Origin: an uncultured Verrucomicrobiales bacterium
Lineage (GTDB): Bacteria; Verrucomicrobiota; Verrucomicrobiia; Verrucomicrobiales; DEV007
Direction of reading: 5' to 3'
NCBI GenBank assembly: GCA_943789025.1
Contig: CALSSN010000009.1
Coordinates: 99,235-163,234 of the forward strand
DNA length: 64,000 nt
The notes below the pieces were generated by a model, which made no database searches, was not told the origin of the DNA, and saw only the letters and a list, made by a program, of their open reading frames with translations. The translations under genes were made by a program, and so were the position numbers. Shown here piece by piece: positions 52,383-61,699 of this stretch (its first letter is position 1; each line of letters opens with the position of its first letter).

Positions 52383-53210
52383 ATGATGAGCAAAGATCCT
52401 GTCATCTGGTTAAACGGGGAATCTCTTCCCGCATCCAGAGCTACCCTTTCGCCATTCGATCAAGGGTTGCTTCTTGGCGATGGGGTTTTTGAGACTCTGC
52501 GGGCGTATTCCGGAGAGCCCTTTGCGGTTGCTGAGCATTGTGAGCGGCTGGCTCATGCTGCGACGGTCTTTGGGTTTTTGGTGCCTGATCGCGACACGCT
52601 TGAGGGGGCCATGCAGGAGGTCTTGCGGGCCAATCAATTGCTTTCCCATAAAGAGGATGCCCGAATAAGGATCACGGTGACAGGCGGCTCGAAGCAATCA
52701 GGCGTGATGACGGCTCCGGAGTGCCCGACCGTGATGGTGACAGCGGAGCCGATCGCTTCGATAAATCCAACCGCCTCGGTGCTTGTCGTCCCCTTCACCC
52801 GAAACCCGCGTTCTGCTACAGCTGGGATCAAGACGACCTCTTACGCCGAAAACTCGCTTGCTCTTCGCTATGTGCGGCAGCGTCGATACGATGAGGCGAT
52901 CATGGCGGATACGGAGGGGCATCTTTGCGAGGCTGCGACGAGTAATGTTTTCATTCTCCTCGAGGGTCGCCTCTTGACGCCGCCTTTGAGCACTGGGTGT
53001 CTCCCCGGTGTAACCCGTGGCCTTGTTCTTGCAGCCGCCCGCCGAAAAGGCATTGAGGTCCTTGAGGAGAAAGTAGCTGTCACCGCCCTTGAGCGGTCCG
53101 AGGGGGCTTTTCTCACCTCCAGCCTGCGTGAGCTCCAACCTGTTGTCAGAGTGGGGGAGACTGATATCCCCACGTGTGCTGACCTGTGTGCCAATCTTGC
53201 GATCCGATGA
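52383..53210 (+). CDS. Class IV PLP aminotransferase (ADC lyase or D-amino acid transaminase)
   Basis: The 275-residue fold-type IV enzyme shows WLNGESLPASRATLSPFDQG, GVFETLRAYSGEPFAVAEHC, ERLAHAATVFG, GIKTTSYAENSLALRYVRQR with the PLP lysine, and EAATSNVFILLEGRLLTPPL, STGCLPGVTRGLVL. These residues fit aminodeoxychorismate lyase (PabC, folate), D-alanine aminotransferase or a BCAT-like enzyme; sequence by eye cannot decide. Placement after ftsW would suit D-alanine supply but is only contextual. The upstream in-frame extension to 52335 overlaps ftsW and is rejected. Confidence 0.85.
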   Translation: MMSKDPVIWLNGESLPASRATLSPFDQGLLLGDGVFETLRAYSGEPFAVAEHCERLAHAATVFGFLVPDRDTLEGAMQEVLRANQLLSHKEDARIRITVTGGSKQSGVMTAPECPTVMVTAEPIASINPTASVLVVPFTRNPRSATAGIKTTSYAENSLALRYVRQRRYDEAIMADTEGHLCEAATSNVFILLEGRLLTPPLSTGCLPGVTRGLVLAAARRKGIEVLEEKVAVTALERSEGAFLTSSLRELQPVVRVGETDIPTCADLCANLAIR

Positions 53211-53305
53211 TGCCTGGCAACGTTCTGATAATCTAATCGACAGGGCAGCCAGAGCCTCCTTACTTGCATCTCAGTAGCTTCCGCTCACTGTAACAGTTTA
53301 TTCAC

Positions 53306-54199
53306 ATGGATTTTCCCGCCAGCTTCGCTTCGCAGATTTCCAAGGCCGATGGCCTTGTTGAGGCTCTGCCATACATGCAGAAGTTTCGCGATCAGACTTT
53401 TCTTATCAAAGTGGGAGGGAGTGCGATGGAAGACCCCGCGTTGGTAGACCAGCTTCTGCGCGATATCGTCTTCCTCGAAGCGGTTGGAATCAACCCGGTC
53501 ATTGTGCATGGCGGGGGAAAGGCGATCTCTCGAGCCATGGAAGCCTCCGGACTGGAAGCTCAGTTCGTGGGAGGATTTCGTGTCACCAGCGCGGAGTCTA
53601 TTCGTATCGTCGAAGAAATTCTTTCCACGGTCATTAACCCACGAATCGTCGACGCAATCAATGCGCACGGAGGGCAGGCGATTGGTGTTCCCGGCTACGA
53701 CGTGTTTCGTGCCGAGCGCTTCCATGCTAAGGATCCGTCCACCGGCGAATCCATCGATATCGGCTTTGTGGGGCAGGTCAGCTATTCTGAGACCGCAGTG
53801 ATTGAAGAGGCGATCGGGAGACACATTGTCCCGGTGGTATCCCCAGTGGCCAAGGAAGTTGCCTCGACCGATCATCTTAATGTCAACGCCGACCTTGCGG
53901 CCAGTGCTCTCGCCCGGCAGCTTCAGGCATCTAAGCTCATTTATCTCAGTGATGTTGCAGGGGTTCTCAAGGAAAAAGACGACCCGGAGTCGTTGATTTC
54001 AAGCCTGACCACGGCGGCAGTCGAAGCTTTGATCGCAGCAGGAGTGGTGGCAGGAGGCATGATTCCGAAGGTGCGTTCAGCGGTTGATGCACTGCAGGCA
54101 GGGGTAGGCAAGATTCATCTGATCGACGGAAGAATTCCCCACTCGCTCATCCTCGAGGTATTTACTGACCTTGGGATCGGCACCGAGATTGTTCCATGA
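53306..54199 (+). CDS. argB: Acetylglutamate kinase ArgB
   Basis: The 297-residue kinase phosphorylates N-acetylglutamate in arginine synthesis. It shows FLIKVGGSAMEDPALVDQLL, GINPVIVHGGGKAISRAM, QFVGGFRVTSAESIRIVEEI, NVNADLAASALARQLQASKL, YLSDVAGVL and GGMIPKVRSAVDALQAGVGKIHLIDGR. The long N-terminal helix region (residues 1-30) resembles the hexameric, arginine-inhibited form. It is unrelated in pathway to its dcw neighbours. A small CCCGC/GCGGG hairpin lies about 45 bp after the stop. Confidence 0.94.
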   Translation: MDFPASFASQISKADGLVEALPYMQKFRDQTFLIKVGGSAMEDPALVDQLLRDIVFLEAVGINPVIVHGGGKAISRAMEASGLEAQFVGGFRVTSAESIRIVEEILSTVINPRIVDAINAHGGQAIGVPGYDVFRAERFHAKDPSTGESIDIGFVGQVSYSETAVIEEAIGRHIVPVVSPVAKEVASTDHLNVNADLAASALARQLQASKLIYLSDVAGVLKEKDDPESLISSLTTAAVEALIAAGVVAGGMIPKVRSAVDALQAGVGKIHLIDGRIPHSLILEVFTDLGIGTEIVP

Positions 54200-54483
54200 T
54201 CGAGAGCCTGCGAATTCATCGAATCTGGAAGGCATCTAGGGCCCCGCATTGCGGGTGATTGTTCGAAGAAAATGCAGTGGAGCTTAGGCGAGACGTTGGC
54301 AACCTCGAGACCAGAATGGAGGAGGCCCCGGCCGGGTGGTTTTAAGATTTTGGAGCCAGATTCCATGAATCCGAATCCCTGAGTTTTCAGGGTTGATGGC
54401 CCACGTTACTCCTCAGGATGTAAATTGCTCGGTCTTGATATTTTTTCTGGCCATGAGCTGAGAATTCGACCAAGTTACACAGT

Positions 54484-55104
54484 ATGAATTCTGATCGCCT
54501 TTCGAAACCCCTGCATCGTCTGCTTCTGTTAGCCTTGTGCCTTCTCGGCCTCGCAGGGGGAACTGGATATGCCCAGGTTCAGATCAGTGCCGTGGAAGTT
54601 GATGATGTGGAAGTGACGATGCTGAAGACCCCTAAATTCGATGTGAATACGGGAAAAATAAAGGAGACTCCCCGGCGGCGAGAGTGGCTTGAGCTGGAGG
54701 TGGAATTCAGCGTCGAAGGAAAGTCTCCCACAGGTTATGTCGATAATCTGCTCTTCAAATATTACATTGTTCTCGATGACGAAAAGAAGACGATGGTCAT
54801 TGCCGATGTGACACACGTGAACGTGCCACTTGGGGAGAAGATCTACTCGTCGGTCTACATTTCCCCAAGTTCGCTCGACAAACTTTTGGGAAAAGAGAAA
54901 GGGAAAGAAGGTTCCGTGGAGGGATATGCTGTAGAAATACTGCATCTTGGGCAATCTTTTGGTGGCAGGGCAAAGCCATCCTCTCCGGGACGTTGGTGGC
55001 AGGCGAGGCCAGCTACTTCGGGGCTCCTGGTCAGCAAAGAAAAGACTCCATTTGCGCCTCTTTGGTGGGATAGGTTTGCGGAAATTCAGCCGCAGCGGCA
55101 GTAA
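54484..55104 (+). CDS. Amuc_1102-type exported protein, first gene of pilus-like operon
   Basis: The 206-residue protein has a signal peptide (LLLLALCLLGLAGGTGYAQ) and a beta-rich domain: VQISAVEVDDVEVTMLKTPK, REWLELEVEFSVEG, YVDNLLFKYYIVLDD and LGEKIYSSVYISPSSLDKLL. The position directly before pilM, and the size, match Amuc_1102 of Akkermansia. Its precise role is unknown; it may help assemble the trans-envelope complex. It is followed by 126 bp before pilM. Confidence 0.75.
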   Translation: MNSDRLSKPLHRLLLLALCLLGLAGGTGYAQVQISAVEVDDVEVTMLKTPKFDVNTGKIKETPRRREWLELEVEFSVEGKSPTGYVDNLLFKYYIVLDDEKKTMVIADVTHVNVPLGEKIYSSVYISPSSLDKLLGKEKGKEGSVEGYAVEILHLGQSFGGRAKPSSPGRWWQARPATSGLLVSKEKTPFAPLWWDRFAEIQPQRQ

Positions 55105-55230
55105 AAACTACTGATGAAATGCCGGCAGCGAGAGTGCTTGAGGCAGTAAGCGTTGAATTATCGCAGATGACCGCAGCACCAGTCACCGTCATTTCGAGAG
55201 AAAATCGAGGCGCAGAATTACTTCTAAGTC

Positions 55231-57015
55231 ATGGCAGATAAGCGATCCGTTTTCTCCCTCAATCTTGGTTCCCAAAGGGTTGGTGCCGCGACCTTCAGTT
55301 TAGGGAAAGGGGGTGTCCTTGTAATCAAGGACTTCAACTTTACAGAAATCCTTGGGGATCCGGCTGCTGATGCATCACGTGTCAAGCAGTTGGAAGTAGC
55401 TGTGGATGAGCTTGTCGGTCAGATGAAGCTTGCCAAGTCACCTATTCACTGGGCAATGGCGGGGCAATCGGTTTTTACTCGCTTCGTGAAGCTGCCTCCC
55501 CTCGGCAACGAGAACGTGGACAAGTTGGTCGCCTTTGAAGCACAACAGAACGTGCCGTTTCCGATGAACGAGGTGGTATGGGACTATCAATTCGTCGGCG
55601 AGAGCAAGTCTGAAGGCGTCGAGGTTGTTCTGGTAGCTATTAAGGAGGACGCCCTCAACGAGTACAATGATGTCGTGGAGGACAGTTCGATGCGAACTGA
55701 GATTGTCGACGTTGCTCCTCTGGCTCTCTACAATGCCTTTCGTTACAACTATGCGGATGTCGAGAAGCCATCTCTGGTGATTGATATAGGCGCGCGTTCG
55801 ACCAACTTGATTTTCTTTGACGGGCAACGGGCGTTTACAAGAAACATTCCAGTGGGTGGCGCGATGATCACCTCGAATATCGCCAAGGAGTTTCGTCTTC
55901 CTTTCGCTAAGGCAGAGGAGAAAAAAATTAAGTCCGGATTCGTGGCGCTCGGCGGCGCTTACGCCGACCATGAGGATCCCGAGATCGCGGCTATGTCCAA
56001 GGTCATTCGAAACACTCTCAGCCGTCTCCAGGCAGAGATTGGGAGGACTACGAGCTTCTATAAAAGCCAGCAGGGGGGACGTGCTCCGGAGTTGATTTAT
56101 CTGGCGGGAGGATGTTCGGGGCTTCCATACATCAAGGAGTTTTTCAAAGAGAAGCAGCATATTCCCATCGAATACTTCAATGCCTTGAGAAATATCAGCC
56201 TGGCTCCGGAACTTGATTCCGAGAAGGCTGCCCGGAACGCGCATTCCCTGGGCGAACTGGTAGGGCTAGCGCTGCGGGGGATTGGCAGCTGTCCCATGGA
56301 GTTGGATCTTGTTCCGGATGACGTGATGCGTCGGCGGGATATTACAAAGAGAAAGCCTTATCTTATACTTTTTACCTTTTCTCTTTTTGCTCTTTTGATC
56401 GCTGGGGTTGTCTACTTTAAGAAAGGCGCCCAGATCGCGGAGGAACGGTCGACAGAGGCCAGAATGGAGCATGCCCAACTTGGGAAGGTCGATCGTGACA
56501 TCATGGCAGTTGCGAAGGAAAAAGAGGATGTCGACCTTCTCTATCTTCCTCTTCGAGAAGCGGTAGGAGACCGCTCGATCTGGCTTCAGATTCTTTCGGA
56601 CATGAACTCACGCTTGATCAATGATCTGATCTGGTTGGTGGAAATCGAACCCCTTTCAGGCGAGAACTCGGTGACTCCTGCGCTCTCGGCAAGCAGAAGC
56701 TCGCAGGGGGCACCTTCCGAAATGGGAGCGCCGAGTAGGGAGCGAGGTGGGCGGGCGGCTGAAAGCTACGTTGACACCCTCAGAGTAAGAGGGCTTTATC
56801 GCCAGAATCAGAGTGGTGAGGCAGTGGTTTACGGCTTGCTAGGGCGGCTAGCTGAGTCGGAATTTTTTGATCTTGCAGACTACGAAAAAAAGAAGTCTGA
56901 GATCGTTGTGGTCGTGGAGACTGGAGTTTCCGGCGAGCCTCGTTGGGCCCATGCGTTTGAATTCAAGCTGCCTCTTAAAAGGCGAATCCGAATGCACGGT
57001 GAGAAAAAGAAATAG
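55231..57015 (+). CDS. pilM: PilM-PilN fusion protein (Amuc_1101-type)
   Basis: The 594-residue protein carries the actin-like PilM fold at residues 1 to about 350: FSLNLGSQRVGAATFSLGKG, FVKLPPLG, FEAQQNVPFPMNEVVWDYQF (PilM family signature), LVIDIGARSTNLIFFDG, RLQAEIGRTTSFYKSQQGG and LAGGCSGLPYIKEF. A membrane span (YLILFTFSLFALLIAGVVYF) near residue 380 and a periplasmic PilN-like coiled/ferredoxin-like part with WLVEIEPLSGE and VDTLRVRGLYRQNQSGEAVV follow. Separate PilM and PilN are fused here. It should link cytoplasmic motors to the periplasmic PilO-like partner. Confidence 0.85.
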   Translation: MADKRSVFSLNLGSQRVGAATFSLGKGGVLVIKDFNFTEILGDPAADASRVKQLEVAVDELVGQMKLAKSPIHWAMAGQSVFTRFVKLPPLGNENVDKLVAFEAQQNVPFPMNEVVWDYQFVGESKSEGVEVVLVAIKEDALNEYNDVVEDSSMRTEIVDVAPLALYNAFRYNYADVEKPSLVIDIGARSTNLIFFDGQRAFTRNIPVGGAMITSNIAKEFRLPFAKAEEKKIKSGFVALGGAYADHEDPEIAAMSKVIRNTLSRLQAEIGRTTSFYKSQQGGRAPELIYLAGGCSGLPYIKEFFKEKQHIPIEYFNALRNISLAPELDSEKAARNAHSLGELVGLALRGIGSCPMELDLVPDDVMRRRDITKRKPYLILFTFSLFALLIAGVVYFKKGAQIAEERSTEARMEHAQLGKVDRDIMAVAKEKEDVDLLYLPLREAVGDRSIWLQILSDMNSRLINDLIWLVEIEPLSGENSVTPALSASRSSQGAPSEMGAPSRERGGRAAESYVDTLRVRGLYRQNQSGEAVVYGLLGRLAESEFFDLADYEKKKSEIVVVVETGVSGEPRWAHAFEFKLPLKRRIRMHGEKKK

Positions 57016-57029
57016 AAGCAGACGATCAT

Positions 57030-58082
57030 ATGGACTGGATTGAGCAAAATAAGTTTCTCACGGGTTGGATTGTCACCACCGTTGTAGGTTGCTTGATTCT
57101 TGGCCTGCTTCTGTTCAAGGCAAAGGGGGGGTATGAAGAGGACTACGGAAGCTTTGTCGGGCTGAAAGATCAGATTTTCGAATTGGAAAATAAACCTCTT
57201 TACCCAAGTAAAGAAAATCTAGAAAAAAAAGCTGAAGCCGTCGAGGTCTATCAGAAATCTGTGGATGCTCTGCACGCAGAACTTGCCGTTTTTCAGCGTC
57301 CGCTGCGCGAGGTAGAGCAGACCAAGTTTCAAGCGAAGTTGAAAGGGCGAATCCAGCAGGTTGTGAAGGAAGCGCGACGAAGGGGGGTAAGCCTTCCCGA
57401 TGGGTTCTCATTTGGAATGCCAGGCTACGTCAATGCGCTTCCATCAATGGAAGCCTGCCCGCTGCTTGACTATCAGCTTGATGCCATTTCCTCACTTTGT
57501 GCTGTGCTTATCGAAAAAGGAGTCGTATCTATCGAGAGCATTGATCGATCGGAGTTGTCCGTCGAGGTCCCTGAGAGCGGGCCGGGAAAGAAAGTCCAGG
57601 CAACTGAAGAGAAGCCGATCATCGAGAGATTTCCATTTGAGATAGTGATCAAGACCAAGCCCGATGGATTGAGGGAGTTCTTGAATGTGATCAGCAATCC
57701 GGTTCCTGGAAAACCCTTCCATATCGTGAGGTTCGTCCGGATTGCCAACGAGAAACAGGTTGGTCCTCTACGTTCTCCAATGCGCCTGAATAACCCATCA
57801 GTGCCTGTTGAAGATGATGATATGTTTGCTCAGGAGGAACCCCTCGAAAATGAAACTGACACCAATTCTGATACTGCAGAAAGTCAGTTTAGTGAAGTTT
57901 TTCCGCTCAGTGAGGAGCCCTCATTGGGCGAGAATGCGGGTGCTGAGCCCATTGATTCTGAGTTTATTATGGGTAAAGAAAAAATCGAGGTATATATGAA
58001 AATTGAACTGCTGCGGTTTCAGCTTCCTGTTGTGAAGAAAGATACCGACCCTGAAGAGGCATCTAACGCAGCAGCACCCTGA
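57030..58082 (+). CDS. PilO-like / Amuc_1100-type membrane protein
   Basis: This 350-residue protein has an N-terminal membrane span (FLTGWIVTTVVGCLILGLLL), a coiled-coil (residues 50-125) and a ferredoxin-like region (CPLLDYQLDAISSLCAVLIE, RFPFEIVIKTKPDGLREFLN, KPFHIVRFVRIANEKQVGP), then an acidic tail. Gene order identifies it with Amuc_1100, the Akkermansia protein known for effects on host immune signalling; fold and operon suggest a PilO role. Whether surface exposure is shared is not known from sequence. Confidence 0.8.
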   Translation: MDWIEQNKFLTGWIVTTVVGCLILGLLLFKAKGGYEEDYGSFVGLKDQIFELENKPLYPSKENLEKKAEAVEVYQKSVDALHAELAVFQRPLREVEQTKFQAKLKGRIQQVVKEARRRGVSLPDGFSFGMPGYVNALPSMEACPLLDYQLDAISSLCAVLIEKGVVSIESIDRSELSVEVPESGPGKKVQATEEKPIIERFPFEIVIKTKPDGLREFLNVISNPVPGKPFHIVRFVRIANEKQVGPLRSPMRLNNPSVPVEDDDMFAQEEPLENETDTNSDTAESQFSEVFPLSEEPSLGENAGAEPIDSEFIMGKEKIEVYMKIELLRFQLPVVKKDTDPEEASNAAAP

Positions 58083-58108
58083 AAGAGCCGTAAGCTCGAA
58101 GACGAACC

Positions 58109-59077
58109 ATGAATATTTGGCTGGAAAAAAACTATGACCGGATCCTACTGTCAGCGGTTTGTGTTGCGGCGCTTTGGTTTTCCATGGTGATGGTCAGGAA
58201 CAGCGCTTCTTTTAAAGAGCGCTTCGTCCAAGATCGCCCTCAGAAGAGGACTGATATCGGAGAGACAAAGACAGAGGAAGTCAAGACAGTCGCCCAAGCG
58301 ATGAGTCAGAAGCTGACCTGGGGGGTGAATTTAATGCCTCCAAACAAGCCTGTCTACCTGAACGTCTCCGTCCCTCTGGTTGAAAGTAAAGGAAAGGTCT
58401 TCGACATGGCAGTCGATAATGGTTCGTTGCTGAGATCGCCGGTTCCTAATACCTGGCTCTTAAAGAATAACGTGAGATTTCTTCGCGAGGATTGCCTGAG
58501 TTTAGATCCCGATAAAGACGGTTTCTCTAATCTGGAAGAATGGAAAGGTGTCAGCGATCCCAAAGATGCCGGGAGTCACCCTCCGTTTACAGACAAGCTT
58601 GTGATGGTTGAGCGCTTTGAAGTTCCATACAAACTCGTTTTTGGTGCAGCAATTGAGCCACAGTTTCAGATTCAAAGGGTGGAGCCAAAGCCGAAGCGTA
58701 GCTGGTTTGTGGAGAGGGATGGTAATTTTGAAGAGGAGGAGAGGTTTACGCTGATCGACTACACCCAGAAGATGGTCGAGGATCCAAATCTGGGGAAAAA
58801 AGATGCTTCAGAGCTTCTGCTGATGGACAACCTTTGGCAGGAGGAGTTTGTGCTCGTGAAGGGACAAATAAAAAATCTCCCGACTTATTACGCTATTTTT
58901 GAGTACAGGCTTCAGGGGAAGGCTCAGTTCCAAGTGAAAAAAGGAGACAATTTCAAGCTTCCCAACGACCCAACGATAAGCTATATATTGAGTGAGGTTA
59001 CCGAAGACGGTGCCGAAATAAGGAAAACCGGAGAAGAAAATGGCGCAGAAAGCATCATGATTTCCCGAGTTCGTTGA
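58109..59077 (+). CDS. Amuc_1099-type bitopic protein of the pilus-like operon
   Basis: In this 322-residue protein an N-terminal span (RILLSAVCVAALWFSMVMV) is followed by a periplasmic part with a Thr/Lys-rich region, VYLNVSVPLVESKGKVFDMA, and then a calcium-binding-like loop LDPDKDGFSNLEEWKGVSDP (thrombospondin type-3/dockerin-like). C-terminal beta strands resemble PilP (YRLQGKAQFQVKKGDNFKLP, ISYILSEVTEDGAEI). It occupies the PilP position between the PilO-like gene and the secretin and probably connects inner membrane and secretin. Confidence 0.78.
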   Translation: MNIWLEKNYDRILLSAVCVAALWFSMVMVRNSASFKERFVQDRPQKRTDIGETKTEEVKTVAQAMSQKLTWGVNLMPPNKPVYLNVSVPLVESKGKVFDMAVDNGSLLRSPVPNTWLLKNNVRFLREDCLSLDPDKDGFSNLEEWKGVSDPKDAGSHPPFTDKLVMVERFEVPYKLVFGAAIEPQFQIQRVEPKPKRSWFVERDGNFEEEERFTLIDYTQKMVEDPNLGKKDASELLLMDNLWQEEFVLVKGQIKNLPTYYAIFEYRLQGKAQFQVKKGDNFKLPNDPTISYILSEVTEDGAEIRKTGEENGAESIMISRVR

Positions 59078-59103
59078 CAGTGATTCGGTAGTAGTTAAGC
59101 GAG

Positions 59104-61606
59104 TTGTCCAAGGCAATGTCCGTAAGAAAAAAAAGATTACGAGAAAAAACGAAAGTGCTCTTTTTAAAGAGCATGGCGTTAGCTTTGGCCTTTGGACCGT
59201 TTGCTGTGCAAGCTGGGCCGGAAGCGACGGGGGGTGAGAACGGCTTGCGAGGTGTCGCGGAGGCAGAGATAGCCAGGCGCCAAGCGATCATTGACGAAGC
59301 ATTCGCCGCGATTTCGCGGGGAGATGCGCTCGCTGCCGAGAAAGATTTCGAGGGCGCGATACGGGAATACCGTGACGCCGTGGACATGCTTCCTCGAGCG
59401 CCCATGACTCAGGAAGCGAGAGATGTGGCATTTTCTCGCTACGCGAATGCCAGTATTGATCTCGCTCGGCAACGCGCTGACAATGGGCGCTATGCGGATG
59501 CTGTTGCTCTCCTTGGAGGAGTTACTGAGGTTCAGGATGATCATGAAGAGGCGAACCTTCTTCTGTCGGAGATCGCTGATCCGGAAATTTACAATCCGGC
59601 CATGAGCGCTGCGCATGTGGCAGATGTGCAGAAGGTGACGGAGTTACTCAGGCTCGCCGAAAGTTACTATGAGTTCGGTCAGTATGAGGAGGCTGAAACC
59701 AAAGTTGAGGAAGTCCTGCGCATTGATCGGACTAATTCGGCAGCCCGCAGACTTATGATCCGGGTTGATAGTGAAAAAAATCGTTACTACCAGGACGCGC
59801 GGACTCATACGAGAGCCAGCATGCTGAGAGCGGTAGATGCCACCTGGGAATCTAACGTGCCGATCAAAAACATTGGAAGCATCGTGGGAGAAGCGATCGA
59901 GGGGGAGCGGTCTCGAGGCAAGAAGGCGGTCGGAGCAAAAATTAAAAGCATCGTGATCCCGAAGTTAAAGTTTGTCGATGCGACGGTTGATGAGGCAATC
60001 GAGTTTCTTCGCATCCGAAGTAGTGACCTTGATATTCTCGAGACAAATCCTGAGGAAAAGGGAGTCAATATTGTTGTGAAGGCTAAAGTCGACGGTCCAG
60101 ATACCCCAAGGATATCACTCGATCTGAAGAACATTCCTTTGTCAGAGGCTCTGCGTTACATCACCGACATGGCTGGTCTCAAATATAAAGTGGAACAGTT
60201 TGCTGTTCAAATAGTTCCTGTTACAGACATTACGAATGATCTCTACACTCGGGTTTTCCGGGTGCCCCCTGATTTCCTGTCAAGTGGAGGGGGAGATGAA
60301 AGTGGAGGTGATGCAGTGGTAGATCCATTTGCGCCAGCCCCGGCGGCCGGCGGGGGCAGTTCGATCAGTAAAAGGAAGTCAGCACGGGAAATTCTCGAAG
60401 AGAGAGGGGTCACTTTCCCTGAGGGAACCTCAGCCTTTTTTAATCCAGTATCATCGCAGCTGATCATCAGGAACAATCAGAGCAATATCGAACTGATTGA
60501 AGCATTTGTGCAGGATATTCGTGAGCAGGTGCAGCGTCAGATTCAAATCTCTACGAAGTTTGTCGAGGTGAAGCAGACGAATCTTGACGAACTCGGTTTC
60601 GATTGGCTGATGGGGCCATTCAATATAGGGGGAGATAAAACATTCGGTTCGGGTGGTGTCACGGGAAATGGCACGGCATCCGTGCCGGGCGATTTTCCTT
60701 TCAACAGTCCGAATGGTGGAGCGATCGGCGGAAATCCGCTGACCAAAGGACTTCGCTTCGGGAGTGATGCGATCAATTTAAATGCAGTGGACGGCCTGCT
60801 TAGCGCTGCGACAGCTGGGACAACTGGAAGTTCTCTTTCTCCGGGAATTTTTGGCCTCTCAGGCGTCTTTACGGATCCTCAGTTTCAGGTGGTGATTCGT
60901 GCTTTGGCTCAAAAATCGGGAGTCGATCTCATGAGCGCCCCAACTGTGGTGACACGAAGTGGTCAACGCGCCAAGATTGAGGTGATTCGGGAGTTTATTT
61001 ATCCCACCGAGTTCGACCCGCCAGAAATACCCGACACTGTAGGCGCATCGGCAGCTGCCGGTGGCGGAGACGGGGAGGATATTTTTACCGCGGCCACCGG
61101 AACTACCCCGGTGACCCCAGCTACGCCTACCGGATTCGAAATGCGTGCGGTCGGGGTCTCTATGGAAGTAGACCCGGTGATAGGACCTGATGGATTCACC
61201 ATTGATTTGAATCTTTCTCCTGAAGTCGTCGAATTTGAGGGATTTATAAACTACGGCTCGCCGATTAAGCAAGCTTCCGTGGGAGCGGACGGTGTTCCTT
61301 CGACGATAGAAATCACATCCAACAGGATCGAGCAGCCGATCTTTGCAGTCCGGAAAGTAACGACTTCCGTCACCGTCTGGGACGGTCAGACCGTGGCTAT
61401 CGGAGGACTCATCCGTGAAGATGTGCAATCTGTGTGGAAGATAAAGTACCCTTTCTTGGCGATATCCCGGGAATAGGCCGCTGTTCCAGACCAAGGCAGA
61501 CCAGCATATTAAGCGCAATCTGATGATTTTTGTTTCAACCCGGATGATTGACCCTTCGGGAACACCCATTCGAACCCACGATGAACTTCATGGTCTTAGT
61601 CAATAG
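59104..61606 (+). CDS. TPR-secretin 1 (Amuc_1098-type, PilQ-like), end frameshifted
   Basis: A signal peptide (MALALAFGPFAVQA) precedes TPR-like helices (residues 40-220: GDALAAEKDFEGAIREYRDA, ADNGRYADAVALL, FGQYEEAETKVEEVLRIDRT). Secretin N-domains (LKFVDATVDEAIEFLR, SLDLKNIPLSEALRYITDMA) follow, then the gate/barrel domain with ISTKFVEVKQTNLDELGFDW, LSAPTVVTRSG-type MSAPTVVTRSGQRAKIEV and VTVWDGQTVAIGGLIREDVQ. Near 61436 and 61480 the frame changes. Adding one base at each gives KVPFLGDIPGIGRLFQTKAD and a stop at 61604-61606, restoring a complete secretin. It is probably the outer-membrane pore of the operon. Confidence 0.85.
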
Positions 61607-61699
61607 TTTAGGCAAAGAAAAAAAGAGGCAGTCTCTCATTTTCTCTTTCCTTGAAGCATATTTAGAGAAGACCAAGGTTTTTATTAGAATTCTTCAGCC

